From: Acidobacteria bacterium UBA2161
GTDB lineage: Bacteria > Acidobacteriota > Vicinamibacteria > Vicinamibacterales > UBA823
DNA: 46,358 nucleotides
Direction: 5' to 3'
Assembly (NCBI GenBank): GCA_002328835.1
Contig: DCWN01000030.1
Coordinates: forward strand, 1-46,358
Positions 26,030 through 34,060 of this stretch are shown here, one piece after another. The notes below the pieces were generated by a model, which saw only the letters and a list, made by a program, of their open reading frames with translations, made no database searches and was not told the DNA's origin. The first letter of the stretch is position 1; each line of letters begins with the position of its first letter. The translations under genes were made by a program, and so were the position numbers.

Positions 26030-27013
26030 GTGGACGACTTCAAGGCATTTCGCATTTTCGAGACGGACGGCGGAAGTGAGGGCCGGATCGCCAGCATGTC
26101 CCTCGACGAGCTCAGCCCGGGCGACGTCGTCATTCGCGCGGCCTACTCGAGCGTGAACTACAAGGATGCGCTCGCCGGCACCGGGACCGGCAAGATCGTC
26201 CGAGGCTTTCCGCGGGTCGGCGGGATCGACGTCGCCGGCTCGGTCGTATCGAGCACCGACCCTCGGTTCAGCGATGGCGCCGACGTGCTGGTGACCGGCC
26301 ACGACATGAGCGTCACCCACGATGGGGGCTACGCGGAGTACGTGCGTGTGCCCGCCGACTGGGTGGTGCCCCTCCCCGACGGACTGTCACCGTTCGGCGC
26401 CATGGCCATCGGGACCGCCGGCTTCACGGTGGCGCTGTCGATCATCGAAATGGAGCGCAACGGCCTCACACCTGAGGCGGGTCCGGTGATCGTGACCGGT
26501 TCGACTGGCGGCGTCGGCAGCATCGCCGTCGATCTGCTCGCGACCCTCGGCTACGAGGTCACCGCGCTGACCGGCAAGGCCGACGCGCACGATTACCTCC
26601 GAACGCTCGGCGCGCGGGAGGTGCTGTCGCGGAACTCGCTCGAGATGGGCACGCGTCCGCTGGAAAAAGCCAGGTGGGCCGGCGCGGTCGACCCCGCCGG
26701 CGGCGCGATCCTCGCCTGGCTGACCCGCACGATGCGCCACGGCGGGTGCATCGCCAGTTCCGGACTGACAGCCGGCGTGGAGCTGAGCACGACGGTGCTG
26801 CCGTTCATCCTCCGCGGCGTCAAGCTGCTGGGGATCGATTCGGCAATGTGCTCGGCCGAGCAACGCCGGGAGGTGTGGGCGCGACTCGCCGCGGAAATGA
26901 AACTCAGCCACACCGACGCGATCGTGCGAGAGATCGCGCTCGACGGCCTGCCCGACGCATTCGCCACCCTGCTCAAGGGTGACGCGCGGGGCCGGTTCGT
27001 CGTCAAGATCTAG
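26030..27013 (+). CDS. acuI: AcuI/YhdH-type acryloyl-CoA reductase
   Basis: 327 residues of the YhdH/YhfP subgroup of the MDR superfamily, without the zinc ligands of alcohol dehydrogenases. Features: YSSVNYKDALAGTG and FPRVGGIDVAG in the catalytic domain, VTGSTGGVGSIAVDLLATLGY (nucleotide Rossmann motif), and GIDSAMCSAEQRREVWARLA, diagnostic of AcuI-like proteins. Known members reduce acryloyl-CoA with NADPH to propionyl-CoA. It starts with GTG 7 bases after the acyl-CoA ligase gene, so one transcript probably activates and reduces acrylate, or detoxifies acryloyl-CoA made in other routes. Confidence 0.88.
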   Translation: MDDFKAFRIFETDGGSEGRIASMSLDELSPGDVVIRAAYSSVNYKDALAGTGTGKIVRGFPRVGGIDVAGSVVSSTDPRFSDGADVLVTGHDMSVTHDGGYAEYVRVPADWVVPLPDGLSPFGAMAIGTAGFTVALSIIEMERNGLTPEAGPVIVTGSTGGVGSIAVDLLATLGYEVTALTGKADAHDYLRTLGAREVLSRNSLEMGTRPLEKARWAGAVDPAGGAILAWLTRTMRHGGCIASSGLTAGVELSTTVLPFILRGVKLLGIDSAMCSAEQRREVWARLAAEMKLSHTDAIVREIALDGLPDAFATLLKGDARGRFVVKI

Positions 27014-27037
27014 ATCAGCTGGGACCGCACTGCCCGG

Positions 27038-27799
27038 TCACTCGGCACCCACGGGCCGTAGCGCGACGCCGGCCTGCTCGAGCCCCGCCCTGATCTTCGC
27101 AGCAAGTTGTTCCGCGCCCTGCGTGTCGCCGTGGACGCAGACCGTCTCGGCGGCGATGGCGACGGTCGATCCGTCCGTGGCCTCGACCGTGCCGTCCGTC
27201 ACCATCCGCAGCACGCGCGCGACGACGCGGTCGGGATCATCGATGACGGTCCCGGTCTTGCGACGAGACGCGAGCGACCCGTCAGGCTCGTAGGCCCGGT
27301 CGGCGAACGCTTCCGCCGCAACGCGCAGGCCGGCCGCCCGGCCCGCTTCGAGCATCTCCGACCCGGCCAGACCGAAGAGGATGAGCGAGCGGTCGGCAGC
27401 GGCCACCGCCCGCGCGATCGCCGCCGAGGTGGCAGCGTCGCGGACAGCCAGGTTGTACAGCGCGCCGTGCGGCTTGACGTGCTGAAGTCGCGCACCTTCG
27501 GCCGCGGCCACACCGGCCACGGCACCGACCTGATAGAGGACGAGGTCCTCGACCTCGGCCGGCGTGGCATTCATCTCACGCCGACCGAAGCCGACCAGGT
27601 CGGGAAAGCCCGGGTGCGCGCCGATGGCGACGTCGTTCGCCATCGCCAGACGGATCGTCCGGCGCAGCACCGACGGGTCCCCCGCGTGGACCCCGCAGGC
27701 GATGTTCGCCGAGGTGATGCTGGGCATCACGGCGACGTCATTGCCGATCGTGTAGGCGCCGAACGACTCGCCCATGTCGCAATTGAGGTCGATTCTCAC
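27038..27799 (-). CDS. pxpA: 5-oxoprolinase subunit A (LamB/YcsF family)
   Basis: 253 residues from GTG 27799, chosen because the family starts directly with RIDLNCDMGESFG. Motifs: SANIACGVHAGDP, IGAHPGFPDLVGFGRR, and VKPHGALYN, the metal/ligand-binding segments of the YcsF TIM-like fold. In E. coli PxpA works with PxpB and PxpC to open 5-oxoproline with ATP. Neither partner is next to it here. It converges with the AcuI-like gene. Complete and conserved, so probably functional with partners elsewhere. Confidence 0.9.
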   Translation of the reverse strand: MRIDLNCDMGESFGAYTIGNDVAVMPSITSANIACGVHAGDPSVLRRTIRLAMANDVAIGAHPGFPDLVGFGRREMNATPAEVEDLVLYQVGAVAGVAAAEGARLQHVKPHGALYNLAVRDAATSAAIARAVAAADRSLILFGLAGSEMLEAGRAAGLRVAAEAFADRAYEPDGSLASRRKTGTVIDDPDRVVARVLRMVTDGTVEATDGSTVAIAAETVCVHGDTQGAEQLAAKIRAGLEQAGVALRPVGAE

Positions 27800-27932
27800 G
27801 GCCTCATGGTAGACGCTGCGACGCACCCCCACAACTCGCGGGCCGTGGAGACACCGACATCGGTCCCTGGTATGCTTCGGGCCTTACACTCCACACACTC
27901 CACTGCGAGTGGCCACGAAGAGGAGAACGATC

Positions 27933-29390
27933 ATGAGTCGAGGCCCCTGGATCACCCTATTCGCCGTAGCAACCCTGGCGGGCTGTACGCCACTCACACC
28001 GGAACAGCAGGTCGTCGCGGATGCCGCTGCTGCGCTCGGCGGCCGCGACCTCGTCGAGGGCGTCACCACGCTCGCGATCGAGGGTGACGGCACAACCGGG
28101 AACTTGGGCCAGGACATGACCCCTGACGCCACCGGGCAGCAATACACCGTCAGCGGCTACATCCAGCGCGTCGACCTAGCGGCAGGGCGATCCCGCGTCG
28201 AGCGGACGCGCACGCCCGCCTTCACCTACTTCCGCGGCCCGGATCCCCAGTCGCAGATCTTCGGCGTCGATGGCGACGTCGGCTACGATGTCGCACCCGA
28301 CGGCACCGCGACGCGGGTCGCGAGCGGCGCCGCGCGCGATCGTCTCGCCGAGGTCTATCACCACCCGATCACGAGCGTCCACGCGGCGCTGGATCCCGCC
28401 GCCATGCTCACGAACGCCGGGGCGAGCGACGGTGAGGCGTTCGTCGACGTGACGACCGCCGGCGGCGCCGCGTTCACGCTGGCGATCGACGCCGAGTCCG
28501 GGCTGCCCAGCCGCGTCACGTCGATGGCGCACAACGCCAATCTGGGTGACGTCGCGGTCGAGACCACGTTCGCGGGCTACGAAGAGGCCGCCGGGCTGAT
28601 GCTGCCGACGCGCCTGACGACGGCGACCGCCGGCTATCCGACGGCCGACATCAACGTGACGGTGCAGAGTATCAACGCGGATGTCGGCGACCTTGCCGCG
28701 CCGGCCGGCGCGGCGTCGGCGGATCCTCCCGCCGGCCCGCCGCCGGTCGACGTCGTCGTGGAGGAGTTGGCAGACGGCATCTGGCTACTGGGTGGACAGT
28801 CCCACCACAGCGTGCTCGTGGAGTTCGACGATCACCTCATGCTCTTCGAGGCGCCGAACGAAGCCCGGGCCCTCGCCGTGATCGCCCGAGCCCGGGAACT
28901 CGTGCCGGACAAGCCGCTGACGCAACTGGTGAACTCCCACCACCACTTCGACCACTCCGGCGGGATCCGCGCAGCGGTCTCGGAAGGGCTCACCGTCATC
29001 ACGCACGAGGCGAACGGCCCGTTCTATCGAGCGCTGGTCGTCCGGGAACGGACGATCGCGCCCGACGCGCTCAGTCGGACTCCGCAGGAGCTGACGCTCG
29101 AGACGGTCGGTGACGAGAGGACCCTGGAGGATGCGTCGATGACGGTGCACCTCCATCACATCCCGGGCAGCCCGCACGCCGATTCGCTCCTGATGGCGTA
29201 CTTCCCCGAGGCACGGCTGCTCGTCGAGGCCGACGCTTTCAGTCCGGGCCGCGATCTGCAGCCGTTTGCCGCCAACCTCCTCGAGAACATCGAGCGGCTG
29301 GGCCTGCGCGTTGACCGGATCGTGCCGATTCACGGCCCGGTCGTCACGTTCGACGATCTGGTCGCGAACGTCAGGGGCACCACCGACTGA
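27933..29390 (+). CDS. Exported MBL-fold metallo-hydrolase lipoprotein
   Basis: 485 residues. Lipobox TLAGC at the end of the signal. The N-terminal ~265 residues are a beta-rich domain of the kind found in outer-membrane lipoprotein carriers (regular amphipathic strands), then a Pro/Ala linker (PAGPPPVD) and an MBL-fold domain: LLGGQSHHSVLVEF, NSHHHFDHSGG (the HxHxDH zinc motif), and HHIPGSPHADSLLMAYF. The third- and fourth-ligand loops (LVEADAF, IVPIHGPV) are present. ATG 27933 has GAGGAGAACG upstream; an earlier in-frame ATG at 27909 is less well placed. The substrate is unknown. Confidence 0.82.
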   Translation: MSRGPWITLFAVATLAGCTPLTPEQQVVADAAAALGGRDLVEGVTTLAIEGDGTTGNLGQDMTPDATGQQYTVSGYIQRVDLAAGRSRVERTRTPAFTYFRGPDPQSQIFGVDGDVGYDVAPDGTATRVASGAARDRLAEVYHHPITSVHAALDPAAMLTNAGASDGEAFVDVTTAGGAAFTLAIDAESGLPSRVTSMAHNANLGDVAVETTFAGYEEAAGLMLPTRLTTATAGYPTADINVTVQSINADVGDLAAPAGAASADPPAGPPPVDVVVEELADGIWLLGGQSHHSVLVEFDDHLMLFEAPNEARALAVIARARELVPDKPLTQLVNSHHHFDHSGGIRAAVSEGLTVITHEANGPFYRALVVRERTIAPDALSRTPQELTLETVGDERTLEDASMTVHLHHIPGSPHADSLLMAYFPEARLLVEADAFSPGRDLQPFAANLLENIERLGLRVDRIVPIHGPVVTFDDLVANVRGTTD

Positions 29391-29420
29391 TCCCCGCCGC
29401 GCAAGACCACGGAGGACGGA

Positions 29421-29736
29421 GAGGCTCGAGAGACTTGGTCGGTTCATCACGTGCTGGCTCGTCGCCGGACTCGGCCTGGCCGGCGCCGCGGCGCCGGTCG
29501 CCGCGCAGAACGGCCGGTCCGAGCGGCCGAATATCGTCCTGATGTTTCCCGACAACCTGGGCTGGGGCGAAGTGGGCGCCTACGGCAGTGTCCGCGGCGT
29601 CGGCACGCCGCGGACGCTGTCGCTCGAACCCTCGACCCGGCTGGCGAGCCCGCCGTCGCTGGTGGTCGAGACGACGCTCGGTGGCGTGCTTGGCGACCCG
29701 TCGTCGTCGAACCGGACGGCCTACACCAAGGGCTAG
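29421..29736 (+). pseudogene. Sulfatase N-terminal fragment
   Basis: The frame holds a signal-like stretch (FITCWLVAGLGLAGAAAPVAAQ), then RPNIVLMFPDNLGWGEVGAY and GSVRGVGTPR. This is the start of an arylsulfatase (N-I-V-x-(I/L/M)-x-x-D-(N/D)-L-G-(W/Y)-G, first metal Asp in PDN). Similarity ends there: the C/S-x-P-S-R modification motif and the rest of the ~450-residue domain are missing and the frame stops at 29736 after an unrelated, Ser-rich tail. There is no start codon with a ribosome binding site before the signal. A dead remnant. Confidence 0.65.
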
Positions 29737-29766
29737 CTCTCTCGGCCACGCGACGAGGGCCGAGCG

Positions 29767-30459
29767 CTACCGCCTCGAATTCGGGCTGACGTGCGGATCG
29801 ACCTGCGGCCTCGGGTACCACTCGTTTGGGTCGGCGGGGATCATCACGTCACGGCCAGGCATCTCGACTCTCGGTAGACTCTCGGCGTTCATGACGTCGC
29901 GCTCTGCGACGAGGCCATTCTGAAACAGAATGAACGCGGTGAGCGCGTAGACGTCGTCGTCGCTGAGCGGGCCCTGCGCGTTGACTCTCTCGGCGAACGC
30001 GTAGCCCCCTCGCGTGTTCCGGTAGTTCTCATTCGGCGGCATGCCTCTGGCGATGTAGTCCCACAGCGTCGTGGCCGAGGCCCAATAGGCTCCGACGGAC
30101 TTCACCGGGATGAGCGTCGTGAGCGAGGATTCGCCTCCCACGAGAGGCGCGGGAAAGCAGCAGTACATCTCCGGCGTGTACGGCTGCTCCCGCCTCCGAG
30201 ACATGAAGGGCTCTGCCCCGGTCGGTCCGTGACAGTAGGCGCACTTCTCGGCGTAGATGCCCGCGCCTTCCGCGGCGGTTCCACCCCCTGGGGGGAGATC
30301 TTGTCCGGAGGGACCGACGATGATGCCCCAGGCGCTGACCTCTTCATCCGTCGGAGCCCTGCCCAGCCCATACGCGGGTCCCTGCGCCAGCGCGGAGCTG
30401 GCCGCCAGGGTCAACACAACGACGAGTGGTACGAGAAGATCAGGATTCCCATATCGCAT
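29767..30459 (-). CDS. SoxD/SorB-like cytochrome c subunit
   Basis: 230 residues. A signal peptide (LVPLVVVLTLAASSALAQ) is followed by GLGRAPTDEEVSAWGIIVGP, which is very like the opening of SoxD, then by the heme site CAYCH (Cys73, Cys76, His77). DDDVYALTAFILFQNGLV near the end is the typical C-terminal helix; a nearby Met in VEMPGRD may be the sixth ligand. One heme only. It overlaps the 3' end of the SoxC-like gene by 20 bases, so it is very probably its electron acceptor. The ATG at 30459 is chosen because the signal peptide begins there. Confidence 0.85.
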   Translation of the reverse strand: MRYGNPDLLVPLVVVLTLAASSALAQGPAYGLGRAPTDEEVSAWGIIVGPSGQDLPPGGGTAAEGAGIYAEKCAYCHGPTGAEPFMSRRREQPYTPEMYCCFPAPLVGGESSLTTLIPVKSVGAYWASATTLWDYIARGMPPNENYRNTRGGYAFAERVNAQGPLSDDDVYALTAFILFQNGLVAERDVMNAESLPRVEMPGRDVMIPADPNEWYPRPQVDPHVSPNSRR

Positions 30460-31669
30460 TGTGAACGCTCCCATCCCGATCGACCTTCCAGGGTTGAATG
30501 GCGTTGAGGTGCTGGACCCGGTTGGTGGACGTCGTCCAGTATTCGTTGTCCACGCCCCAGATCTGGTTCAACTCGGCCAGCGATGGCTGGATGTCCCCCC
30601 GCTCGTCGGTGCAGCGCGACTGCAGCGTCGCCTCGCCGCCCTGCCACTGCCAGGGGAAACGGAACCGCGTATGTGCCATCCGGTGCACCGGTTCCTGAAT
30701 CTGCGCATCCGCCCAGGTTCGACCACCGTCCACGGACACTTCCACCCTGCTGACGGCGCCCCCGCCAGACCAGGCCAGACCGGTGATCTCGAAGAATCCT
30801 GGGCCCGGCAGCTGTTGCTCGCCCGACGGGAATGTGATCACGGAATTTGGTTCGAACTCGAACTGGAACCAGCGTGCCTTGCCGTCCGGCATCAGATTCG
30901 TGTAGACGGTGATCTCCCACCTGGTGAGATAGGCCTCGTCCACGACCTTGATCCGCCTCAGCCACTTCGTGCTGCGGGTGCCCTCGAAGCCCGGGGCGAG
31001 CATCCGCAACGGGTAGCCCTGCTCGGGGCGTATCGCCTCGCCGTTCTGGCCGTAGACCAGCACCGTGTCGTCCATCGCCTTCGCCAGCGGGATGCTCACC
31101 GTCCACTTCTTCGTCACGTCTTCCGCGACCACCCAGCTGGCCCCATCCTGCACGCCAGCCTCATCGAGCACGATGGAGAGCGGCACCCCGGTCCATTCGG
31201 CGCAACTCGTCCACCCGTGGGTCTCCTGAACGGTCCGCGCGTTCCGCCTCGGACCGCGCGTCACGTAGCTGCTGCCCGCGCACATGAGGAAATGGGTCCG
31301 CGTGACGGACGGCAGGCGCTTCAACTCGTCCATCGTGAAGACCAGCGGACGGTCGACCATGCCGTCGACCAGGAGACGATGTGCCTGAGGATCGATATCC
31401 GGCGACCAGGCCCCATGGCTCACCACGTAGTGGAGTGGGTTCGGCGTGATGATCCCGACCGAATCTTGAAGCGGCGACTGCCCCGAGTGCAATCTCCCGC
31501 TGCCACGGTGCGATGTCTCGAACCGCGAGCGGACGCCGTAGGGGGGGATCCGGGAGACATCCGCCGACATCGGCTGGCCGCTTGCCGACGGGGGACCGCC
31601 CACCGCCAATCCGGCCAGCGCCGCGCCGCTCTTCAAGAAGCGCCTGCGACCCTGTTCCTTTGCATTCAT
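30440..31669 (-). CDS. SoxC/SorA-like molybdopterin sulfite dehydrogenase
   Basis: 409 residues. Tat signal GRRRFLKSGAALAGLAV. The sulfite-oxidase-fold domain has HYVVSHG, MDELKRLP, and HFLMCAGSS in which Cys130 is the expected Mo ligand, then GYPLRMLAPGFEGTRSTKWLRRI, typical of SoxC. A C-terminal dimerisation domain follows (VSRVEVSVDGGRTWADA). Known enzymes oxidise sulfite, or in SoxCD the sulfane sulfur of SoxY-bound thiosulfate. No soxY, soxZ, soxA or soxB is in the window, so a SorAB-like sulfite dehydrogenase is the simpler reading. The start overlaps the AOR stop by one base (TGATG), with GGAGAG inside the AOR gene. Confidence 0.87.
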   Translation of the reverse strand: MNAKEQGRRRFLKSGAALAGLAVGGPPSASGQPMSADVSRIPPYGVRSRFETSHRGSGRLHSGQSPLQDSVGIITPNPLHYVVSHGAWSPDIDPQAHRLLVDGMVDRPLVFTMDELKRLPSVTRTHFLMCAGSSYVTRGPRRNARTVQETHGWTSCAEWTGVPLSIVLDEAGVQDGASWVVAEDVTKKWTVSIPLAKAMDDTVLVYGQNGEAIRPEQGYPLRMLAPGFEGTRSTKWLRRIKVVDEAYLTRWEITVYTNLMPDGKARWFQFEFEPNSVITFPSGEQQLPGPGFFEITGLAWSGGGAVSRVEVSVDGGRTWADAQIQEPVHRMAHTRFRFPWQWQGGEATLQSRCTDERGDIQPSLAELNQIWGVDNEYWTTSTNRVQHLNAIQPWKVDRDGSVHNAIWES

Positions 31670-33465
31670 CAGTTCTCTCCTGGTGGCGGCTCGCGCCAGC
31701 CTTTCTCTCGGTAGTAGTCGCTGACCAGCCGCGTGATGTCAATCGTCGTGCCCGCGGCCGGTCCGTCGGGAATCGGCGCATCCACGAAGCGCCGTGGCAG
31801 CGTGTCCTCGTCGGGCCGGAGCCCTTCGCGGAGGTTGAAATCGCGCTCGGCCTGGCCAACTTCGGTACACACCTCCCACAGCTGGCCTGGTGAGACGTCC
31901 TTGCCTAGGAGTCCGGAATAGGCGACGGCCGCAAGGTCAAAGTCGACGACATCCATGCAGCACGAGATGTTCTTGCAGATCGTCAGGCTGTCCGACAGGA
32001 TGCCGAGGTGCTCCGCGTAGTTGACCAGGGCGCCCTTCCCCTCTTCCTTCAGCGCATGCGCCGCATCGGGATTGCCGACCCGCCGGATCGCGAGGACTTC
32101 GTCTCCCGTCAGCTCGATCGAGGGCTCCGCCCGGTAGTGGTCACCTCCCCGGGAGTTCACGGCGTTCATGAGGCCGTACCCCTTGATCCCTCTCGGGTCG
32201 GCCGAGAAGAGTTCGAGCCCCTTGACCTCCGCCGTCAGTCGTTCGGCCTCGGGCCCGAACACCTCGGCGGCGCGTCGCGAGCCGTCGGCGAGCAGGTTCC
32301 CGATCCCCTCACGCCGCGCGATCATCTCCGGCAGTCGCAGCAGGGCTTCTCGCGAACCCCAGCCGAGATCGATTCCGTCGACGTCCGCGTCCGCAATGAG
32401 CCCCTCGTGACGACACTCCATCAGCCACGCGATCACCTCAGCGGTGCTGATGCAATCGAGCCCGAGCCGGTTGACGGTGTTCGACACGCCGACGGCCAGC
32501 TCGAGGTCGGCGTTCCCGCACTTGACGGTGAACCCGGCCTGGGCCTCGTACTCGGGGCCCTCCCCCTCGTTGTACTCCGTGACGTTGTACCGCGAGCAGT
32601 AGATGTTGCAGTTGTAGCAGGACTTCGGTTTGACCACATGGTCCCGTCGCAGCGCCCGGCCGTTGACCTTCTCGACCTCGTCGAAGTTGGCGCTGCGAAA
32701 ATGGTACGCTGGCAAGACTCCCATCGCCGCCAGCGAGTCCATGATCCGGGTCGTGCCGTACAGTCGGCGGGATTCGAACTCGGGGTGCCCCTCGATGGCC
32801 GCCTCGAGCTCGGTGCAGGCCCGCCGGAACCGATCCGGATCGGCCGGCTTCACCGGCTGGCTGCCGCGCACGGCGATCGCCTTCAAACGCTTCGAGCCCA
32901 TCACGGCGCCCATACCAGTCCGGCCGGCCGCTCGCGCCAGGTTGCAGGAGATGATCGCGTATCGGACGAGGTGCTCTCCGGCCGGGCCGATCGCCGCCAC
33001 CTGCAGATCAGGGTCGTGGAGCTCGCGGCGAAGGTCGGTGGTCGTCTCCGTGATGTCGCGTCCGACGAGATGCGACGCGTCTCGAAGCTCCACCGTGCCG
33101 TCATCAATGAGCAGATAGACCCATCGCTCGGCAGCGCCCGTGAACACAATCTGATCGACTCCGGCCCAGCGCAACTCGGGCGCGAAGAAGCCGCGGGCGC
33201 CGGAATCGCCCAGGTAGCCCGTCAGCGGACTCTTCGCGCTGGCGATGAAGCGGCAGCTGCCGATCAACTCGCTGCCTGTCAGCGGGCCAACCGACAGGCA
33301 GAGGATGTTCTCGGGACCGAGGGGATCGATGCCGGGTGCCAGCTCGCGCAGAAGCGTGAGGCTGTTCCAACTCCGTCCGCCGATGCCGTCGTCAGGCGTC
33401 GAGGTCGTGGCAATCTCTTGGGTCGTGAGATCGACGCGCAGACACCGTCCGCGACAGATCGTCAT
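31669..33465 (-). CDS. Aldehyde:ferredoxin oxidoreductase family (tungsten/Mo bis-pterin)
   Basis: 598 residues with the three AOR domains. N-terminal domain: ICRGRCLRVDLTT, the GGRSWNSLTLLRE helix, and GPLTGS. Middle: GRTGMGAVMGSKRLKAIAVRG (181-201), the classical AOR pterin contact. The [4Fe-4S] site is CYNCNIYC (Cys283, 286, 290) with Cys497 in DSLTIC. Known AORs convert aldehydes and water to carboxylates with reduction of ferredoxin; relatives act on ketoacids, benzoyl-CoA or formaldehyde. The ferredoxin gene directly upstream overlaps it by 4 bases (ATGA). The metal is probably tungsten (inference from the family). Substrate unknown. Confidence 0.88.
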   Translation of the reverse strand: MTICRGRCLRVDLTTQEIATTSTPDDGIGGRSWNSLTLLRELAPGIDPLGPENILCLSVGPLTGSELIGSCRFIASAKSPLTGYLGDSGARGFFAPELRWAGVDQIVFTGAAERWVYLLIDDGTVELRDASHLVGRDITETTTDLRRELHDPDLQVAAIGPAGEHLVRYAIISCNLARAAGRTGMGAVMGSKRLKAIAVRGSQPVKPADPDRFRRACTELEAAIEGHPEFESRRLYGTTRIMDSLAAMGVLPAYHFRSANFDEVEKVNGRALRRDHVVKPKSCYNCNIYCSRYNVTEYNEGEGPEYEAQAGFTVKCGNADLELAVGVSNTVNRLGLDCISTAEVIAWLMECRHEGLIADADVDGIDLGWGSREALLRLPEMIARREGIGNLLADGSRRAAEVFGPEAERLTAEVKGLELFSADPRGIKGYGLMNAVNSRGGDHYRAEPSIELTGDEVLAIRRVGNPDAAHALKEEGKGALVNYAEHLGILSDSLTICKNISCCMDVVDFDLAAVAYSGLLGKDVSPGQLWEVCTEVGQAERDFNLREGLRPDEDTLPRRFVDAPIPDGPAAGTTIDITRLVSDYYREKGWREPPPGEN

Positions 33466-33977
33466 GAATCCACTCTCTGGCCGGCGGCCCAGCTGTCACG
33501 CAGCGGCACACCCTGCACCTCGACGTAGGCGGCGCGCTTCTCGGCCGGATTCCCATCGGACGCCGCAAACGCCTCCAGCGATTCGCCGCCCTCGTCCACG
33601 TTCGACAACGCATCGGTCGGGCACGTCCTGACGCACGAGACGTCGCCATCACAGAGATCGCAGAAGAGTGGCAGGTCCTCGTAGAATCCGACCGCACCGA
33701 CCGGACAGGCGCTGACGCACTCCTGGCACGACGTGCACAACTCCCTGGCGAGCGCGATCTCCCCTTCCTCCCCGACGGTCAGCGCGTCGGTCGGACAGAC
33801 GAGGCAGGACTTCTCGGCACAACTGACGCACGCGACCGCCATGTCGATCCCGATCTCTTCCAGTTTGGCCACGCGGATGCGCGAGAGCGCAGGCGAGACC
33901 GCGCCGAAGTGAAAGGCACTGCACGTCACCTCGCAGATCCTGCACCCGACGCAGAGTCGGATATCGCACTTAATCAC
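33462..33977 (-). CDS. Polyferredoxin of the AOR enzyme (four Fe-S clusters)
   Basis: 171 residues from GTG 33977, the start proposed because AAGGA precedes it and because the more distal ATG at 34028 lies inside a perfect palindrome. Cysteine groups: CVGCRICEVTC, then CVSCAEKSCLVC, CTSCQECVSACP and CDLCDGDVSCVRTCP, a DmsB/HybA-like set for four [4Fe-4S] clusters. In related aldehyde oxidoreductases such as that of Aromatoleum (AorA), a small Fe-S protein takes electrons from the catalytic subunit; this is the likely role. A TATAAG hexamer just upstream (33987-33992) could be the -10 of the operon. Confidence 0.88.
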   Translation of the reverse strand: MIKCDIRLCVGCRICEVTCSAFHFGAVSPALSRIRVAKLEEIGIDMAVACVSCAEKSCLVCPTDALTVGEEGEIALARELCTSCQECVSACPVGAVGFYEDLPLFCDLCDGDVSCVRTCPTDALSNVDEGGESLEAFAASDGNPAEKRAAYVEVQGVPLRDSWAAGQRVDS

Positions 33978-33986
33978 TGGGTATTC

Positions 33987-33992
33987 CTTATA
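33987..33992 (-). promoter_or_regulatory. Possible -10 element of the ferredoxin-AOR operon
   Basis: TATAAG on the minus strand, with the palindrome at 34009-34034 covering the -35 area. If it is used, transcription would begin at about 33980, giving a leaderless or very short-leader mRNA for GTG 33977. Tentative. Confidence 0.3.
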
Positions 33993-34008
33993 CGCGCCGC
34001 CCCGATCC

Positions 34009-34034
34009 CGAGGTATGACCGCGGTCATACCTCG
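34009..34034. promoter_or_regulatory. Perfect 26-bp palindrome, probable operator
   Basis: The half site CGAGGTATGACCG is followed without spacer by its exact reverse complement, centred between 34021 and 34022. It lies in the 83-base divergent gap between the ferredoxin-AOR cassette and the DoxX/DUF4399 gene. A perfect 26-bp palindrome here is very unlikely by chance. Form and place suggest a dimeric repressor (for example TetR-, GntR- or MarR-type) that controls both directions. No regulator gene lies nearby. Confidence 0.7.
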
Positions 34035-34060
34035 CGGCGTCGCGTCGGCCCTACCCTTCC

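Noticed and set aside
29767..31669. A complete Sox sulfur-oxidation system
   Set aside because: Only SoxC- and SoxD-like genes are present; soxX, Y, Z, A and B were not seen, so a SorAB-type reading is safer.
30257..33528. Two plus-strand frames (485 and 506 codons) over the SoxC and AOR genes
   Set aside because: Antisense to genes with clear motifs and catalytic residues; they have no ribosome sites and no family signatures.
33978..34028. ATG 34028 as start of the ferredoxin (MTAVIPRDRGG...)
   Set aside because: The codons lie inside the perfect palindrome and have no ribosome site; the Cys-rich domain starts right after GTG 33977 with AAGGA upstream.
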